Shown one piece after another: positions 37,501 to 46,189 of a stretch of DNA of 64,000 nucleotides (position 1 is its first letter; the number at the start of each line of letters is the position of its first letter). Below the pieces are notes generated by a model. That model was not told the origin of the DNA. It saw only the letters and a list, made by a program, of their open reading frames with translations, and did no database searches. Both the position numbers and the translations under genes were made by a program. Source of the DNA: Encephalitozoon hellem ATCC 50504 (lineage: Eukaryota > Microsporidia > Unikaryonidae); contig NC_018480.1 in NCBI RefSeq assembly GCF_000277815.2, positions 1 through 64,000 of the forward strand, written 5' to 3'.

Positions 37501-38828
37501 GGAACAAGAGGAAGAACACCAATGAGTTCCTTGTGCTTTGTGCTCAGGAAAAACTTGAGGAAATCAGAAATAAGCCTATCCACGTGGGCCCTATCATGCT
37601 TTTCTTGGCGGACCTTGTTGAATAGAATAGAATAGAACCTTTTCACAAATCCAAAGCTAGAAATTTCGTGAAGACTATGGAGGGGAAAGTCAATTCCATT
37701 GATGAGAATGAAGTTCGAGTAGAGATCAATGGTTTCCGGATACCCCACAATAAACTTCAGGAAAATACTGTTCATATCTCCCATGTCTCCATTTATCCGG
37801 AGCTTCGATAGGAAGTTCAAGAAGTTCCACACCAATGCACCTTTGTTCTCCGATTCTGAGTCTCGGAGGCTGTGAAAAATCTTTCTAAATGTCTCTATAA
37901 CGTTCCCACTCCTATCATTTTCGCCTCTTCCGTCTTTCTCAACCATTTCTATCAAAACTCCAATAAATTCATTTCTGTACTTCATACCCAGGGAAATGAG
38001 GCAATTAGTTGTGAACACAGAGTACAGCAACTCATACAGCGCATCATCCTCGTATAGGCATATCCTTGCCATTTGAATATGTATGCTGAACATATTTCTT
38101 TCTGAAATAGGGAGACTTTCAATAATTGGAAACACTTCGCTTACTCTATTTACCACCTGCCTGGTTACTAAGGCATCAATGGCCAGGGTAGACTTAAATA
38201 TAAATGTCATATCGTCTTCTAAACCCTTCATCTCTCCGAGAAAAACAAATGTCTTGTAAAAGTACTCCTTCGCAAATGCAAATATACTCCTCTTCTTTAC
38301 CTCTCCTTCCTTTTTTGCCTTACTCTCAACCATCATTACAATAAGCCTCAGTGACAGAAGTAAGAAATCGAGTTTTATGTTCATTATGTCCTCTTCTTGC
38401 TTCCAAAGACCAATCTCACAAAGAAGGCTATTGGTCATTTTTCCACACAGCCTTTCTATAAATGTCTCATACTTACTCAAACACTCTCCCCTCTCAATTC
38501 TCCATATCAGAGCTTCAATAAATGCATTGATGACCCCAGTTTCAGAAAGGGTGCAGGGCTCTATGGTACCTATGTCAGAAATAACCTCTTCGCTTATGTC
38601 TGCATCATCCAAAATCTTAAGAAATATTACTATATGCATCTCATAGAGCTTACTGCTGTACCCTAAACATACACTTGAGTTTTTTACATGTGCATATGCA
38701 TTCAACCCAAACCCTTCATCGTATGCCTCCATTTCAGACAGCTCTTTGATGTCTTCAATCGTTGTCTCCTTGATGAGAGGTATGTAGATCTCCTCAGAAT
38801 TCCCTTTTATCATCACCTCTATCTTCAT
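34563..38828 (-). CDS. STT4: Phosphatidylinositol 4-kinase III-alpha (STT4)
   Basis: This 1421-residue protein is the STT4/PI4K-alpha lipid kinase, which makes phosphatidylinositol 4-phosphate at the plasma membrane. The C-terminal 280 residues hold the kinase: PFMASFRVQD, the SGDDCRQDMLALQ segment, the catalytic loop KDRHNGNIM and the DFG-equivalent IHIDFGYMLEMSPG. The ending WMYDQYQKITNNIAF matches the class. The kinase is preceded by a lipid-kinase-unique helical region and a long helical N terminus. It is shorter than yeast Stt4 (1900). The MSPG.L.IE.PLKLTKE text after HIDFG separates it from TOR-like kinases. The start is the ATG at 38828. Confidence 0.95.
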   Translation of the reverse strand: MKIEVMIKGNSEEIYIPLIKETTIEDIKELSEMEAYDEGFGLNAYAHVKNSSVCLGYSSKLYEMHIVIFLKILDDADISEEVISDIGTIEPCTLSETGVINAFIEALIWRIERGECLSKYETFIERLCGKMTNSLLCEIGLWKQEEDIMNIKLDFLLLSLRLIVMMVESKAKKEGEVKKRSIFAFAKEYFYKTFVFLGEMKGLEDDMTFIFKSTLAIDALVTRQVVNRVSEVFPIIESLPISERNMFSIHIQMARICLYEDDALYELLYSVFTTNCLISLGMKYRNEFIGVLIEMVEKDGRGENDRSGNVIETFRKIFHSLRDSESENKGALVWNFLNFLSKLRINGDMGDMNSIFLKFIVGYPETIDLYSNFILINGIDFPLHSLHEISSFGFVKRFYSILFNKVRQEKHDRAHVDRLISDFLKFFLSTKHKELIGVLPLVPYIPAKREVLYALYEIYSFLFENEAIEHVGLFLLKTPALVGISSSIYYNVGYLNHLASRLNLVNVEPRMLVFLGIVYYCESKKLHNFNYTGILEYIQDEDGIRMSRDGLISVIELIHTNYISRSHDFTLSYVNALLTIALESKTVETTLVMVEIILRKILEKEDKIVFMKEIHQRFQELFVLLSTKRFLSDDVIDSYRKLYKGILAKIRCAPNFYNYVVLCLADISFFDGEFPKGHFKSFNELYNQTLSRMGVVEEFPDIFMVDHGWNASESTSEVASMSSIHGQCRASGTDYRSLREKEDISRHREEKSHNMYSIIHTGMNDSVVSLESSTGNISLHSSSPMHSVSRDVRMEILDENIRKREKSVSWLIDVIYTRRSQSSTIRMVLDLLKLRLRNMFEYEDLYILLKAYNILSIRENDSEEFLKHALHRGLDFKTDPAICYKLSLETNGFYRFFFRALHFAVSNFSSGEDLSFPERAQLISRFDTTDLIHIQNTFKQKMVQRFLERSSIPSYRSYFFNMEALGIIDCLTIIRRIDDASLVSKAFEKLKDFKDEMQFYVPQLVQMLRHKRVFEMAFSALKDLAKDKYVAHQLIWNLKANLYADGKTDKDECYSTFIRCIEEIMEEMPEEIRSVFLIEEEFIDSLTRISSELIPYLKSSKDEKRRRINDHLSRIKLHSGVYVPFYPELKIVEIMTGSTRALQSHAKVPFMASFRVQDPNGQISIKQLIFKSGDDCRQDMLALQIISMFESIFKQANLDIFLYPYRVMATSSGTGIIEVIPNSKSRDQIGKENINNLSEYFEYKFGFKESEGYLTAICNFASSLAGYSLVVYFLNIKDRHNGNIMIDDRGRMIHIDFGYMLEMSPGNLNIEAPLKLTKEIEELLGGVSGKGFKIYQDLMVKGFLALRRRSKDLVMMMDSFADSKLPCYKKNAVENFVLRFRLELSDKNARRFVLSLIAESSQKFRTWMYDQYQKITNNIAF

Positions 38829-39025
38829 ACTAAGAATGTTTGTTGGGGTCTAAGGTATTTATGGTATATGGCACGGTCACAGCTATAGCACCCACGGTCC
38901 CTGTCTCTAGTAGAAATAAGCCTCGTAACTAGGACAAAATCTGAAAGATAACAAGAATGAAAATCATATGGTTTATTATCCTTTGAAGTTAATTAGATTC
39001 TGCATCCGTACTATAGTTATAGCTC

Positions 39026-40225
39026 CTAGTGCTCATACTCTACATCCTCAAATCTATTCACCAAATCCTCTATCTTATGTCTTTTGGTCTTTGACATCGT
39101 CATAAGGCTTTCCTTCGAAATAACACTGTCTATTGAAGCAAAGGGCGAGGCATGTTTAGGCAGACTCCTTCCTATAGAATAGGCTTCCGCATAGAGTCTT
39201 TTCCCCTGATTTAAGCAATCAAACAAATATTGTGGCTGTACATATGTTACGTTTTCTACCATCTCATCTATCTTCTCAGATATATGGATATCTGCATTGC
39301 ATGGGCTTTCAACTATACTTCCTCCACAGCTCAAGGCAATGAATCTTAGTGCTCCCTCGACTGCTTTGCTTTCAATGTAAAACTTCACTCCTTCAAATAT
39401 CTTTCGCTGTTCTTTGTGAGATTCATACACCTTTTCCAATTTGTGGAGAACTAGCTTGCAGTGTGTCATAAGAAGAGGAATCGAGTACGACAGCAGAGAG
39501 ATGTCAATCTTAGCAGGATCGTTACAAATACCCTTTGCCTCCCCAGACTCAGAGGATTCTTCTTCAGAAGAAGATAAAAAGTCCAGAAAGTTGGGCTCGC
39601 TCCACTCGAATTTCTTTGGCATGTCCTTTTTTTCTTCTATTATATCCTTCAGCTCTGCTCCTGGATACGGAACAAGCCAAACAACTCTTATCTTTCCTAA
39701 GGTTATCTGGTTGTAAACGCCAGACTTCGACATATAAGAACACTCAAGCAAGGACTTTCTTGCAACAAACTCTTCAAACATCTCAATGACCTCTGGTATT
39801 CCATCGTCGAGCCCAAGCATCCTCCCCAAATACAGATTGCTCAGGGTGTGGTTCAACTCATCCACAGCTTCTCCAAACCCTTTACATCTACTTTTGATCA
39901 GGTCTACATATCCATATTCTCTGTAATGGATATTTTTAATCTTGTACTCAATCCCCGTTCCCGTATATCTTTTCTTTTTGTTCTCAAGATTTCTGTTTTT
40001 GATCAGCGTTCTATAGGCGTCAGAATGGATGAGCTTGTTGGCATCAGATATTCTATAGTAAAATCCATCTCCTTGGTCTACCTTCCGGTTGTTCTTGGGG
40101 ATGTAGGGATGCACTCCACACAGTGTAACAAGCTTGTCGAACTCCTTCTCCTGCAAGTCCAGATTTTTCATAACTAAGTCTTTCGAAATATATTTCTTCG
40201 GCGGCTTTATGTAGCTACTTCCCAT
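39026..40225 (-). CDS. NOP7: Pescadillo (NOP7) ribosome-biogenesis protein
   Basis: This 399-residue protein is pescadillo/Nop7, part of the PeBoW complex required for maturation of 27S pre-rRNA and 60S subunits in the nucleolus. The N-terminal pescadillo domain is clear: KYISKDLVMKNLDLQEKEFDKLVTLCGVHP is split by the family's ...GIYPR.P-like turn, then YYRISDANKLIHSD. A BRCT domain lies at about 290-375 (IFEGVKFYIES, VTYVQPQYLFDCL). Acidic serine residues form a linker between them. The start is placed at the ATG at 40225 (MGSSYIKPPKKY), which follows CCTTCCCCCTA. An upstream in-frame ATG at 40294 would add 23 residues unlike the family. Confidence 0.92.
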   Translation of the reverse strand: MGSSYIKPPKKYISKDLVMKNLDLQEKEFDKLVTLCGVHPYIPKNNRKVDQGDGFYYRISDANKLIHSDAYRTLIKNRNLENKKKRYTGTGIEYKIKNIHYREYGYVDLIKSRCKGFGEAVDELNHTLSNLYLGRMLGLDDGIPEVIEMFEEFVARKSLLECSYMSKSGVYNQITLGKIRVVWLVPYPGAELKDIIEEKKDMPKKFEWSEPNFLDFLSSSEEESSESGEAKGICNDPAKIDISLLSYSIPLLMTHCKLVLHKLEKVYESHKEQRKIFEGVKFYIESKAVEGALRFIALSCGGSIVESPCNADIHISEKIDEMVENVTYVQPQYLFDCLNQGKRLYAEAYSIGRSLPKHASPFASIDSVISKESLMTMSKTKRHKIEDLVNRFEDVEYEH

Positions 40226-40339
40226 TAGGGGGAAGGTTTTTCTATGGTATCTAGAGAAGTAGCATATGGACGGGATTCTGTAGTCCACCCTCATGGAAAG
40301 TAATATCTAGCTATAAAATGGCAAGCTTTAACCCTGGTG

Positions 40340-42085
40340 ATGAAGGACCTGAGAACATACCTAGCAGAGAGCAAAGTGGAGCATTTGTATCAACTGTTTG
40401 AAAGGCTGGGGATAGATGAATCCCAGCTGTTAGCAAAGCTTAAGTACTCAGATTTGGAAAAAATTGGGATTGAAAATCTTATAGAGAGGAGAAAGGTTTT
40501 TGATATAATCAATGAGATAAACCAAGACATATATAGTGAGGACATAGAGATGAATGAAAACGAGTCCTTCAAGGACAGTCTTGTTTCCTCACCTTTTGGT
40601 TTCAAGGACAATTTAAAATCTGAATCGCAATCTTTCCTTGGGAGCCTTGCAGAAAAAAATGGGCTTTTGTTTGGGAGTGGAGAAACCATAAGCCAAAGAC
40701 TGTCTTCATGCTCTATGCCAAGAAGAAATAGTTTTGAAAAGTCTTTGATTGGACTGGATGATCTTGATGCAGGGTATGGGAAGGCAACATTAGAATCATG
40801 TGATACAAGTCTGTCGATCTCTTTTGATGCTAGAGAGACTGGGATAAGAGAGGAAAAGATAATTGTATGTGTTAGAAAAAGGCCTTGTGGAGATCCAAAT
40901 CTCGATATAGTTGGCATAGAAGGAAAGGATGTTATTGTTCACGAAGAGAGGCTCAGGGTGGATCTAAGGCCATATGTAGAGCACCACAAGTTTAGATTTG
41001 ACTATTCGTTTGATTGGGACAAGAAGAATATTGACGTGTATAGGGAGTGTGTGAAAGATATTGTGAACCACGTTGCTGCTGGAGGGCTTGGAACCGTTCT
41101 AGCATATGGGCAAACGGGAACTGGAAAGACGTACACCATGCTTGAAAAGGACATTGGAATGATGTACCTGGCAATTAAGGACCTTATGGCCTTCAAGAGT
41201 TATGGAACAGTAATGTTTTGTGAAATATACATGGGACAAGTTTACGATTTATTGGACAATGGAAAAAGAATACATCTGCGGGAAGTCAACGGGGTTGTGC
41301 ATCTCTCCAACTCAAAGGAAGAAAGCTTTGAGGGATATTCAGAGGTGGTTAGTATTATCGACAGGGGGATGTCTCTGAGAAAGACCGGAGTGACCGGGGC
41401 TAATTCCAAATCATCTAGATCCCATGCAGTGATCTTAGTCAACTTTTCTGGTAAGAAAGTGGAGAAGGATGGCCAGAAAGTTCATTGTGGATCTATAGTA
41501 TTTGTTGACCTTGCTGGAAGTGAACGGGGATCTGATAGAAGAGAGACAGGGTCTGATGTCAAGAACGAGGGTGCAGAGATCAACAAAAGCCTTTTAGCTT
41601 TGAAAGAGTGTATCCGAGGAATGGAAAAGGATAAAAAGCACCTTCCGTTCAGGCAAAGTAAACTGACGCAAATACTCAAAAATTCTTTTGTTGGGGCATC
41701 CAGAACATGCCTTATAGCCACTATATCCTCCACGTCTGAGAATGTTGAGCATACCTTGAATACATTGAGATATGCTTCGAGGATAAAGGAAAGCGTTGTA
41801 CCCAAGGAAAAGAGAAGTAGAGAGTCTCCAAATTCCAACAGGTTTACAACCAGAGGAAGGTTTTCTGATGTTATATCTAAGCAGGAACTTGAGAGAAGGC
41901 ATGTTGAATCATCTGCTTTAGGTACATCTAAAGCCAAAGATTCTCTTGTGAATGAAATCAGAAGAGCATTAGTGAGAATTGAATCTAAAATTCCATCATT
42001 GAAGACACCTGAAGAGTTAGAAAATGCACTAAATCTCTGTAAAGAAATAGAGGAAAGCCTGGGATGCAAGGAAACTAAATATTAA
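40340..42085 (+). CDS. Kinesin-13 motor with N-terminal SAM-like domain
   Basis: This is a 581-residue kinesin. Residues 1-60 look like a SAM domain (YLAESKVEHLYQLFERLGI, then KIGIENLIERRKV). The motor domain, about 173-495, contains the P loop GQTGTGKT (257-264), switch I NSKSSRSHA and switch II DLAGSERG. The neck-proximal text RPYVEHHKFRFDYSFD and HLPFRQSKLTQILKNSFVG matches kinesin-13 (MCAK/KIF2), microtubule depolymerases acting at spindles. A helical C terminus follows. The start is the ATG at 40340 after TTAACCCTGGTG. The motor sits centrally, as in kinesin-13s. Confidence 0.9.
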   Translation: MKDLRTYLAESKVEHLYQLFERLGIDESQLLAKLKYSDLEKIGIENLIERRKVFDIINEINQDIYSEDIEMNENESFKDSLVSSPFGFKDNLKSESQSFLGSLAEKNGLLFGSGETISQRLSSCSMPRRNSFEKSLIGLDDLDAGYGKATLESCDTSLSISFDARETGIREEKIIVCVRKRPCGDPNLDIVGIEGKDVIVHEERLRVDLRPYVEHHKFRFDYSFDWDKKNIDVYRECVKDIVNHVAAGGLGTVLAYGQTGTGKTYTMLEKDIGMMYLAIKDLMAFKSYGTVMFCEIYMGQVYDLLDNGKRIHLREVNGVVHLSNSKEESFEGYSEVVSIIDRGMSLRKTGVTGANSKSSRSHAVILVNFSGKKVEKDGQKVHCGSIVFVDLAGSERGSDRRETGSDVKNEGAEINKSLLALKECIRGMEKDKKHLPFRQSKLTQILKNSFVGASRTCLIATISSTSENVEHTLNTLRYASRIKESVVPKEKRSRESPNSNRFTTRGRFSDVISKQELERRHVESSALGTSKAKDSLVNEIRRALVRIESKIPSLKTPEELENALNLCKEIEESLGCKETKY

Positions 42086-42145
42086 ATTTGATATTAGACA
42101 CTTTAGAACGGTTTTTTCTTTAGGATGCTGTTATCAAAACATACT

Positions 42146-43753
42146 TTATTTTGACCTTTGGCAAGATGCAGATACCAGTCCTGTTATCAGTGGATGGGGC
42201 TGGTTGGGCCTTGCAATAAACTCAGGGTGGAACTGCACTCCAACAAAGAACTTGTGTGTCGAAAGCTCAAAGATCTTCGTGGCCTTTCCCCCGTTGCTGA
42301 ACCCAACAAACTTCAGCCCGTGCGCCCTCAGATCCTTCACCTTCTCCCACACAACCTCAAACCGGTGTCTATGCCTCTCCCGGATAGTCTCCTTCCCTCC
42401 ATACAGACTCTTCACAAGCCCGTCACTGAGCTCAATCATGCTTCCGCCAACACGCAGCTTCTTATCAACCACCCCGTTCTCGTCGCTGATAAACCTCACA
42501 ACAAGATCCTTCCCGTTAGCCTCAAACTCCTCGGAAAACGCATCCTTCATCCCAAGCACATTCCTGCACATCTCAATCACACACAGCTGGTATCCAAGAC
42601 AGATCCCAAGAAGTGGAATATCCCGCTCCCTTGCATACCGTATCGCCTTGATCTTCCCCTCAATCCCACGTGCACCAAACCCTCCAGGTATGATGATCCC
42701 GTCGCACCGAGACAGGCCAGACTCGTCGTACTCCTCGGCATTCACCCACTCTATCTCAACATCAACCCCCACACGGGCACCAGAAAACTTCAGTCCATGC
42801 ACAAGAGACGTGTAGCTATCAAACTGCGGCCCATACTTCCCAACTATCCCAATCCTTACACTCCTCCCGTGCTTCACACAGAGACGCCCAAACATCTCAA
42901 GAACTCCCCGGTCGATCTTCTTATCGCAGAGCCCGAGAACCCTGTACAGAGAGTCCACAATCCCACGGGACTCAAGAAAAGAAGGCACAGCATACACAGA
43001 GTCCAGGTTCGGAAGCCCTATCACATTCGAAAGCGCAACCCAGCAGTTCTTCGATATCTTCCGGCGCGTCTCCTCAGACGCCTCCCTCACTCCTCTGCAC
43101 ACAATGATGTCGTGGCTCAGCCCAAACATCCTGAAGTTCCTGCACCCCATCTGGATGCTCTTTGTCTTCTGCTCCCCACTTTCCAGCTCGGTGAGGTAGT
43201 CCACAGACACAAATGCACAGTTGTCCCGCCCGACGTCATGCTGGAACTTTGCAAGTGCATCCGTGTATATCGAGGACTCGTACTCGCCCACCGTTCCCCC
43301 GAGCTCGATGATCACGACGTCTGGGACTGCAGTGTGGCCATCCTCGAAGGACTCCACGGGTGTCTCACCAACAACTTTGATTCTTCGGATCACATCATCT
43401 ATCACATGAGGATTGATCTGTAGGGTCTTTCCAAAAAAGTTTCCTTCTTTTTCACTTTTTATTATATCATGTAACAGCCTTCCTCCAGATACACTGTTAA
43501 TAACAGAAAGCTTTACCATACTGAATCTTTCGTAATTTCCAAAGTCCATGTCGCATTCGTGTCCGTCATCAAGAACATAGACCTCCCCGTGTTCAGAAGG
43601 CGCAAGCATTCTTGCATTGTAATTCAGGTATGGGTCTATCTTAAAGTGTGTCACTGCATATCCTCTTGACTTTAGCAGCACTCCAATGCTGCTGCCCACT
43701 ATACCTTTTCCAATTCCAGAAATAACACTTCCAGAGACAATAACGTACTTCAT
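42146..43753 (-). CDS. URA7: CTP synthase
   Basis: This is a 535-residue CTP synthase, which aminates UTP to CTP using glutamine. It may matter greatly here because microsporidia take most nucleotides from the host. The N-terminal synthetase domain (1-270) opens with GSVISGIGKGIVGSSIG; the glutaminase domain (300-535) has nucleophile C385 in LLGICLGYQ and the catalytic His/Glu in VQFHPEF. Length and motifs fit the family. From about 43,400 down to 42,190 the gene is markedly GC-richer than its first 110 codons and its neighbours, with codons mostly ending in G or C. This produces a long but spurious open frame on the opposite strand. Confidence 0.97.
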   Translation of the reverse strand: MKYVIVSGSVISGIGKGIVGSSIGVLLKSRGYAVTHFKIDPYLNYNARMLAPSEHGEVYVLDDGHECDMDFGNYERFSMVKLSVINSVSGGRLLHDIIKSEKEGNFFGKTLQINPHVIDDVIRRIKVVGETPVESFEDGHTAVPDVVIIELGGTVGEYESSIYTDALAKFQHDVGRDNCAFVSVDYLTELESGEQKTKSIQMGCRNFRMFGLSHDIIVCRGVREASEETRRKISKNCWVALSNVIGLPNLDSVYAVPSFLESRGIVDSLYRVLGLCDKKIDRGVLEMFGRLCVKHGRSVRIGIVGKYGPQFDSYTSLVHGLKFSGARVGVDVEIEWVNAEEYDESGLSRCDGIIIPGGFGARGIEGKIKAIRYARERDIPLLGICLGYQLCVIEMCRNVLGMKDAFSEEFEANGKDLVVRFISDENGVVDKKLRVGGSMIELSDGLVKSLYGGKETIRERHRHRFEVVWEKVKDLRAHGLKFVGFSNGGKATKIFELSTHKFFVGVQFHPEFIARPNQPHPLITGLVSASCQRSK

Positions 43754-43845
43754 TCTAAGGATTATTTGTAAATTAATTTATTACAAAAATATATCCATAC
43801 TCTTAATTAAAATTCTAAATAAAATTTTTATTACAAATACTCATC

Positions 43846-45462
43846 TTAGCCTGACGTTTTACCTAGCAGAAATGCTTTATCTTCAAGATCTCTGAAGGCT
43901 AGCGAGCAAAGAGAGATAAACTCCTCATCGGAAATGCAAAGCTTGCCATTTCTGTAATCTTTAACCAAGCTCTCCTTATCCAAAGATAGAACCTGCTTGT
44001 AAGACCTAAGCTTTTCTTTGTTTCCTATCGCCTCCATAGGAAGATGGAACGATAGATCAAGAACATAATCAATTAACAAAACGATATTCTTAATAGTGCT
44101 TTTTTTCGCCATTCTTAGTCCCAAAATTCTTTCCATCAAACCTTCATCAAGTATCTCAAAAAATTGGATCTCAAATAAACTTCTATTAATTAAAGGCACA
44201 AATAATCTCATATTGTCAACAAACTCCACATGCTTCTCCTTGAAATACAGCTTGAGAGTCACCAAGGGTTCACTCAGGTCTACGCTGACTCGCGAAGACT
44301 CCTTAACAATATCAAAAAACAGCTCTTCCTTTCTTTTGGAAAGCTCGTCAGTAAGAGGATGCCCAGGATAGGTTCGGAGGAAGTGTGTTATGTCCGCAAA
44401 CTCAACAAAATAGCTATATACAGATGGCTCGTGCCTCTTTGGATCAAATAGCTTTGTTATTGCCCTGTTGATGACCTTTGCTCCTTTCTCATGTCTTTTC
44501 GACTTTAGTTTTCTAAACACCTCAAAGCATCCTTGAAATCTTTTGTAACTGGCGGAAACGGATCTTGGCATCCTATCAGACGCCTCAAAGATTTCAACTG
44601 CATCCATACTTCTGGGACCCTTCGTCATCTCAATTATCTCCTTCATCACAACATCAAGCTTCCACTCAGGCACATTATGCACATAAAACTCAGTGTCCTT
44701 GAAGAAGAGGTTATTCCTTTCTACCTCTTCATCAGAAAGGCCCTTTTCCACAACCCTCTTTCTCAGATTATCTCTCAAGACTTCGAATATTGCGTGTGAC
44801 ATCATTTTGTACTCCAAGATTTCTTTCAGATCCATCACAGCCTTCTCACCAAGTATGCAGGCAGAGAGTTCATCACGATTTCTCTCGGATGCAAAGAACA
44901 ATGACCGATCATCTTGAAAAATCTTTATGTCTACAGGAATCAAGTCCTGGATATTCTCGCACACCATCAATTTGAATGAAAGGTAGCATCTTTCTTGTAT
45001 TCTGGCATACTTTGCAGAAAGCTCGAAAAGCATTTCTACATCTTTGCTTATTTCAAACCAAGCAAACCTATTCTCATGTTCATCTTCTTGTCCTTTAATT
45101 TTTCCTTCACTTTCTTGGTCTAGGTACCTGATGGTAGCTGAATGCTTGAGAAACTCTAATGACTTCTTCAGCAGCACATCCATATCTAAGATCTTAGAAA
45201 AAACCATTTCTAGGTCTTCTATAGTTCTACATTCCTTAGAATTCAAGGAAAGAACCTCGATATCCTCAAGAACACTTTGGTATTCATTGGTGGTCTTTTT
45301 TATTTCTCTTTCTAAGCTTACAGAGTCGACCCTTTTTATCTCTTCCTCTATCCGTCCCAGCTCCTTTTCCAGCTTATTTTTTTCATCTCTGAAGGATTGG
45401 TACCTTGCATAGCACTCGTCAACATCTCTGATTTCACTGAAGAGACTATCTATTCTTTCCAT
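43846..45462 (-). CDS. Possible ZW10/DSL1-like vesicle-tether subunit
   Basis: This is a 538-residue all-helical protein with an N-terminal coiled coil (EKELGRIEEEIKRVDSV). The C terminus (ESLVKDYRNGKLC, then ISDEEFISLCSLAFRDLEDKA) resembles the end of ZW10/Dsl1, where ...W..G.L....S..EV..LI.ALF..T..R.. is typical. ZW10/Dsl1 acts in retrograde Golgi-to-ER tethering and, in animals, at kinetochores. Similarity elsewhere is low, so other tether subunits (RINT1/Tip20, COG) are alternatives. The start is the ATG at 45462, directly after ATCCCTTTG; longer frames through an ATG at 45501 approach the divergent RRM gene at 45518. Confidence 0.55.
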   Translation of the reverse strand: MERIDSLFSEIRDVDECYARYQSFRDEKNKLEKELGRIEEEIKRVDSVSLEREIKKTTNEYQSVLEDIEVLSLNSKECRTIEDLEMVFSKILDMDVLLKKSLEFLKHSATIRYLDQESEGKIKGQEDEHENRFAWFEISKDVEMLFELSAKYARIQERCYLSFKLMVCENIQDLIPVDIKIFQDDRSLFFASERNRDELSACILGEKAVMDLKEILEYKMMSHAIFEVLRDNLRKRVVEKGLSDEEVERNNLFFKDTEFYVHNVPEWKLDVVMKEIIEMTKGPRSMDAVEIFEASDRMPRSVSASYKRFQGCFEVFRKLKSKRHEKGAKVINRAITKLFDPKRHEPSVYSYFVEFADITHFLRTYPGHPLTDELSKRKEELFFDIVKESSRVSVDLSEPLVTLKLYFKEKHVEFVDNMRLFVPLINRSLFEIQFFEILDEGLMERILGLRMAKKSTIKNIVLLIDYVLDLSFHLPMEAIGNKEKLRSYKQVLSLDKESLVKDYRNGKLCISDEEFISLCSLAFRDLEDKAFLLGKTSG

Positions 45463-45517
45463 CAAAGGGATAAAATCTCTATTAAGATATTTATTGGGCA
45501 TCCTTAGAGAAGAAAAA

Positions 45518-46135
45518 ATGGACTTCGATGAAGATACTCTGTTTCTTGGAAATATTCCTTCCAGCTTCACGAATGAACTTCTTACGGAAATGCTAAGCAC
45601 TTTTGGAGAGATTAAAGAGTTTAGGCGTGGTAGGAGTCTGGAGGGCATTAACTCGGGATGGGTATTTGTAAATTACCACGAGTCAGCATCTGCAGAGCGT
45701 CTCTACGACACTCTTTTGGGCAGAGACTTGGGACAAAGCGGAATAATTATTCTTCCTCAAAGAACGAGTCCCAGCTCGTGGGAAGGTAAGAAGAATGCAC
45801 TTAAAAGAATTGAGAGCATATGTGAGAGATACAGGAAGGAGCTTGAGAAAGAGGAACGCCTGGAAAAGTTTGTTTCTAGCTACAATCTGCTGTATGGAGA
45901 TGCAAATGATAGCAAGGTATTTTATGATGCATTGAAAAAATGGATAGAAGAAGAGTCAGAAATACGCAGAAGATGCAGAAGAATTGAAGAGGAATTTAAA
46001 AGAAGCATGGAGAAGAAGAGACAGGAGGAATACCATTATCTGTCTACCTATGACGATGACAGGTCGAATGACTTATTTTATATTGACAGGGCATCTTGGA
46101 TTTCCACCAGAAGGAACAAATATGGCGATAAATAA
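45518..46135 (+). CDS. RRM protein with coiled-coil tail
   Basis: This is a 205-residue protein. The first 80 residues form an RNA-recognition motif (TLFLGNIPSSFTNELL, then SGWVFVNYHESASAERL). Residues 95-185 are strongly charged and helical (RYRKELEKEERLEKF, RRIEEEFKRSMEKKRQEE), likely a coiled coil. The RRM with long helical extension is seen in spliceosome-linked proteins, but I cannot name an orthologue. The start is the ATG at 45518; the longer frame opens with TTG. It is divergent from the ZW10-like gene with only 55 bases between the two start codons. Confidence 0.8.
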   Translation: MDFDEDTLFLGNIPSSFTNELLTEMLSTFGEIKEFRRGRSLEGINSGWVFVNYHESASAERLYDTLLGRDLGQSGIIILPQRTSPSSWEGKKNALKRIESICERYRKELEKEERLEKFVSSYNLLYGDANDSKVFYDALKKWIEEESEIRRRCRRIEEEFKRSMEKKRQEEYHYLSTYDDDRSNDLFYIDRASWISTRRNKYGDK

Positions 46136-46189
46136 ACTTGAATCCATCAACCGTCACTTAAACATTTATTTGGTCACAAAATTTTGATT

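Noticed and set aside
42158..43423. 421-codon plus-strand open frame opposite CTP synthase
   Set aside because: It mirrors the GC-ending codons of the real enzyme gene, has no family signature, and is proline/histidine-biased as expected of a shadow.
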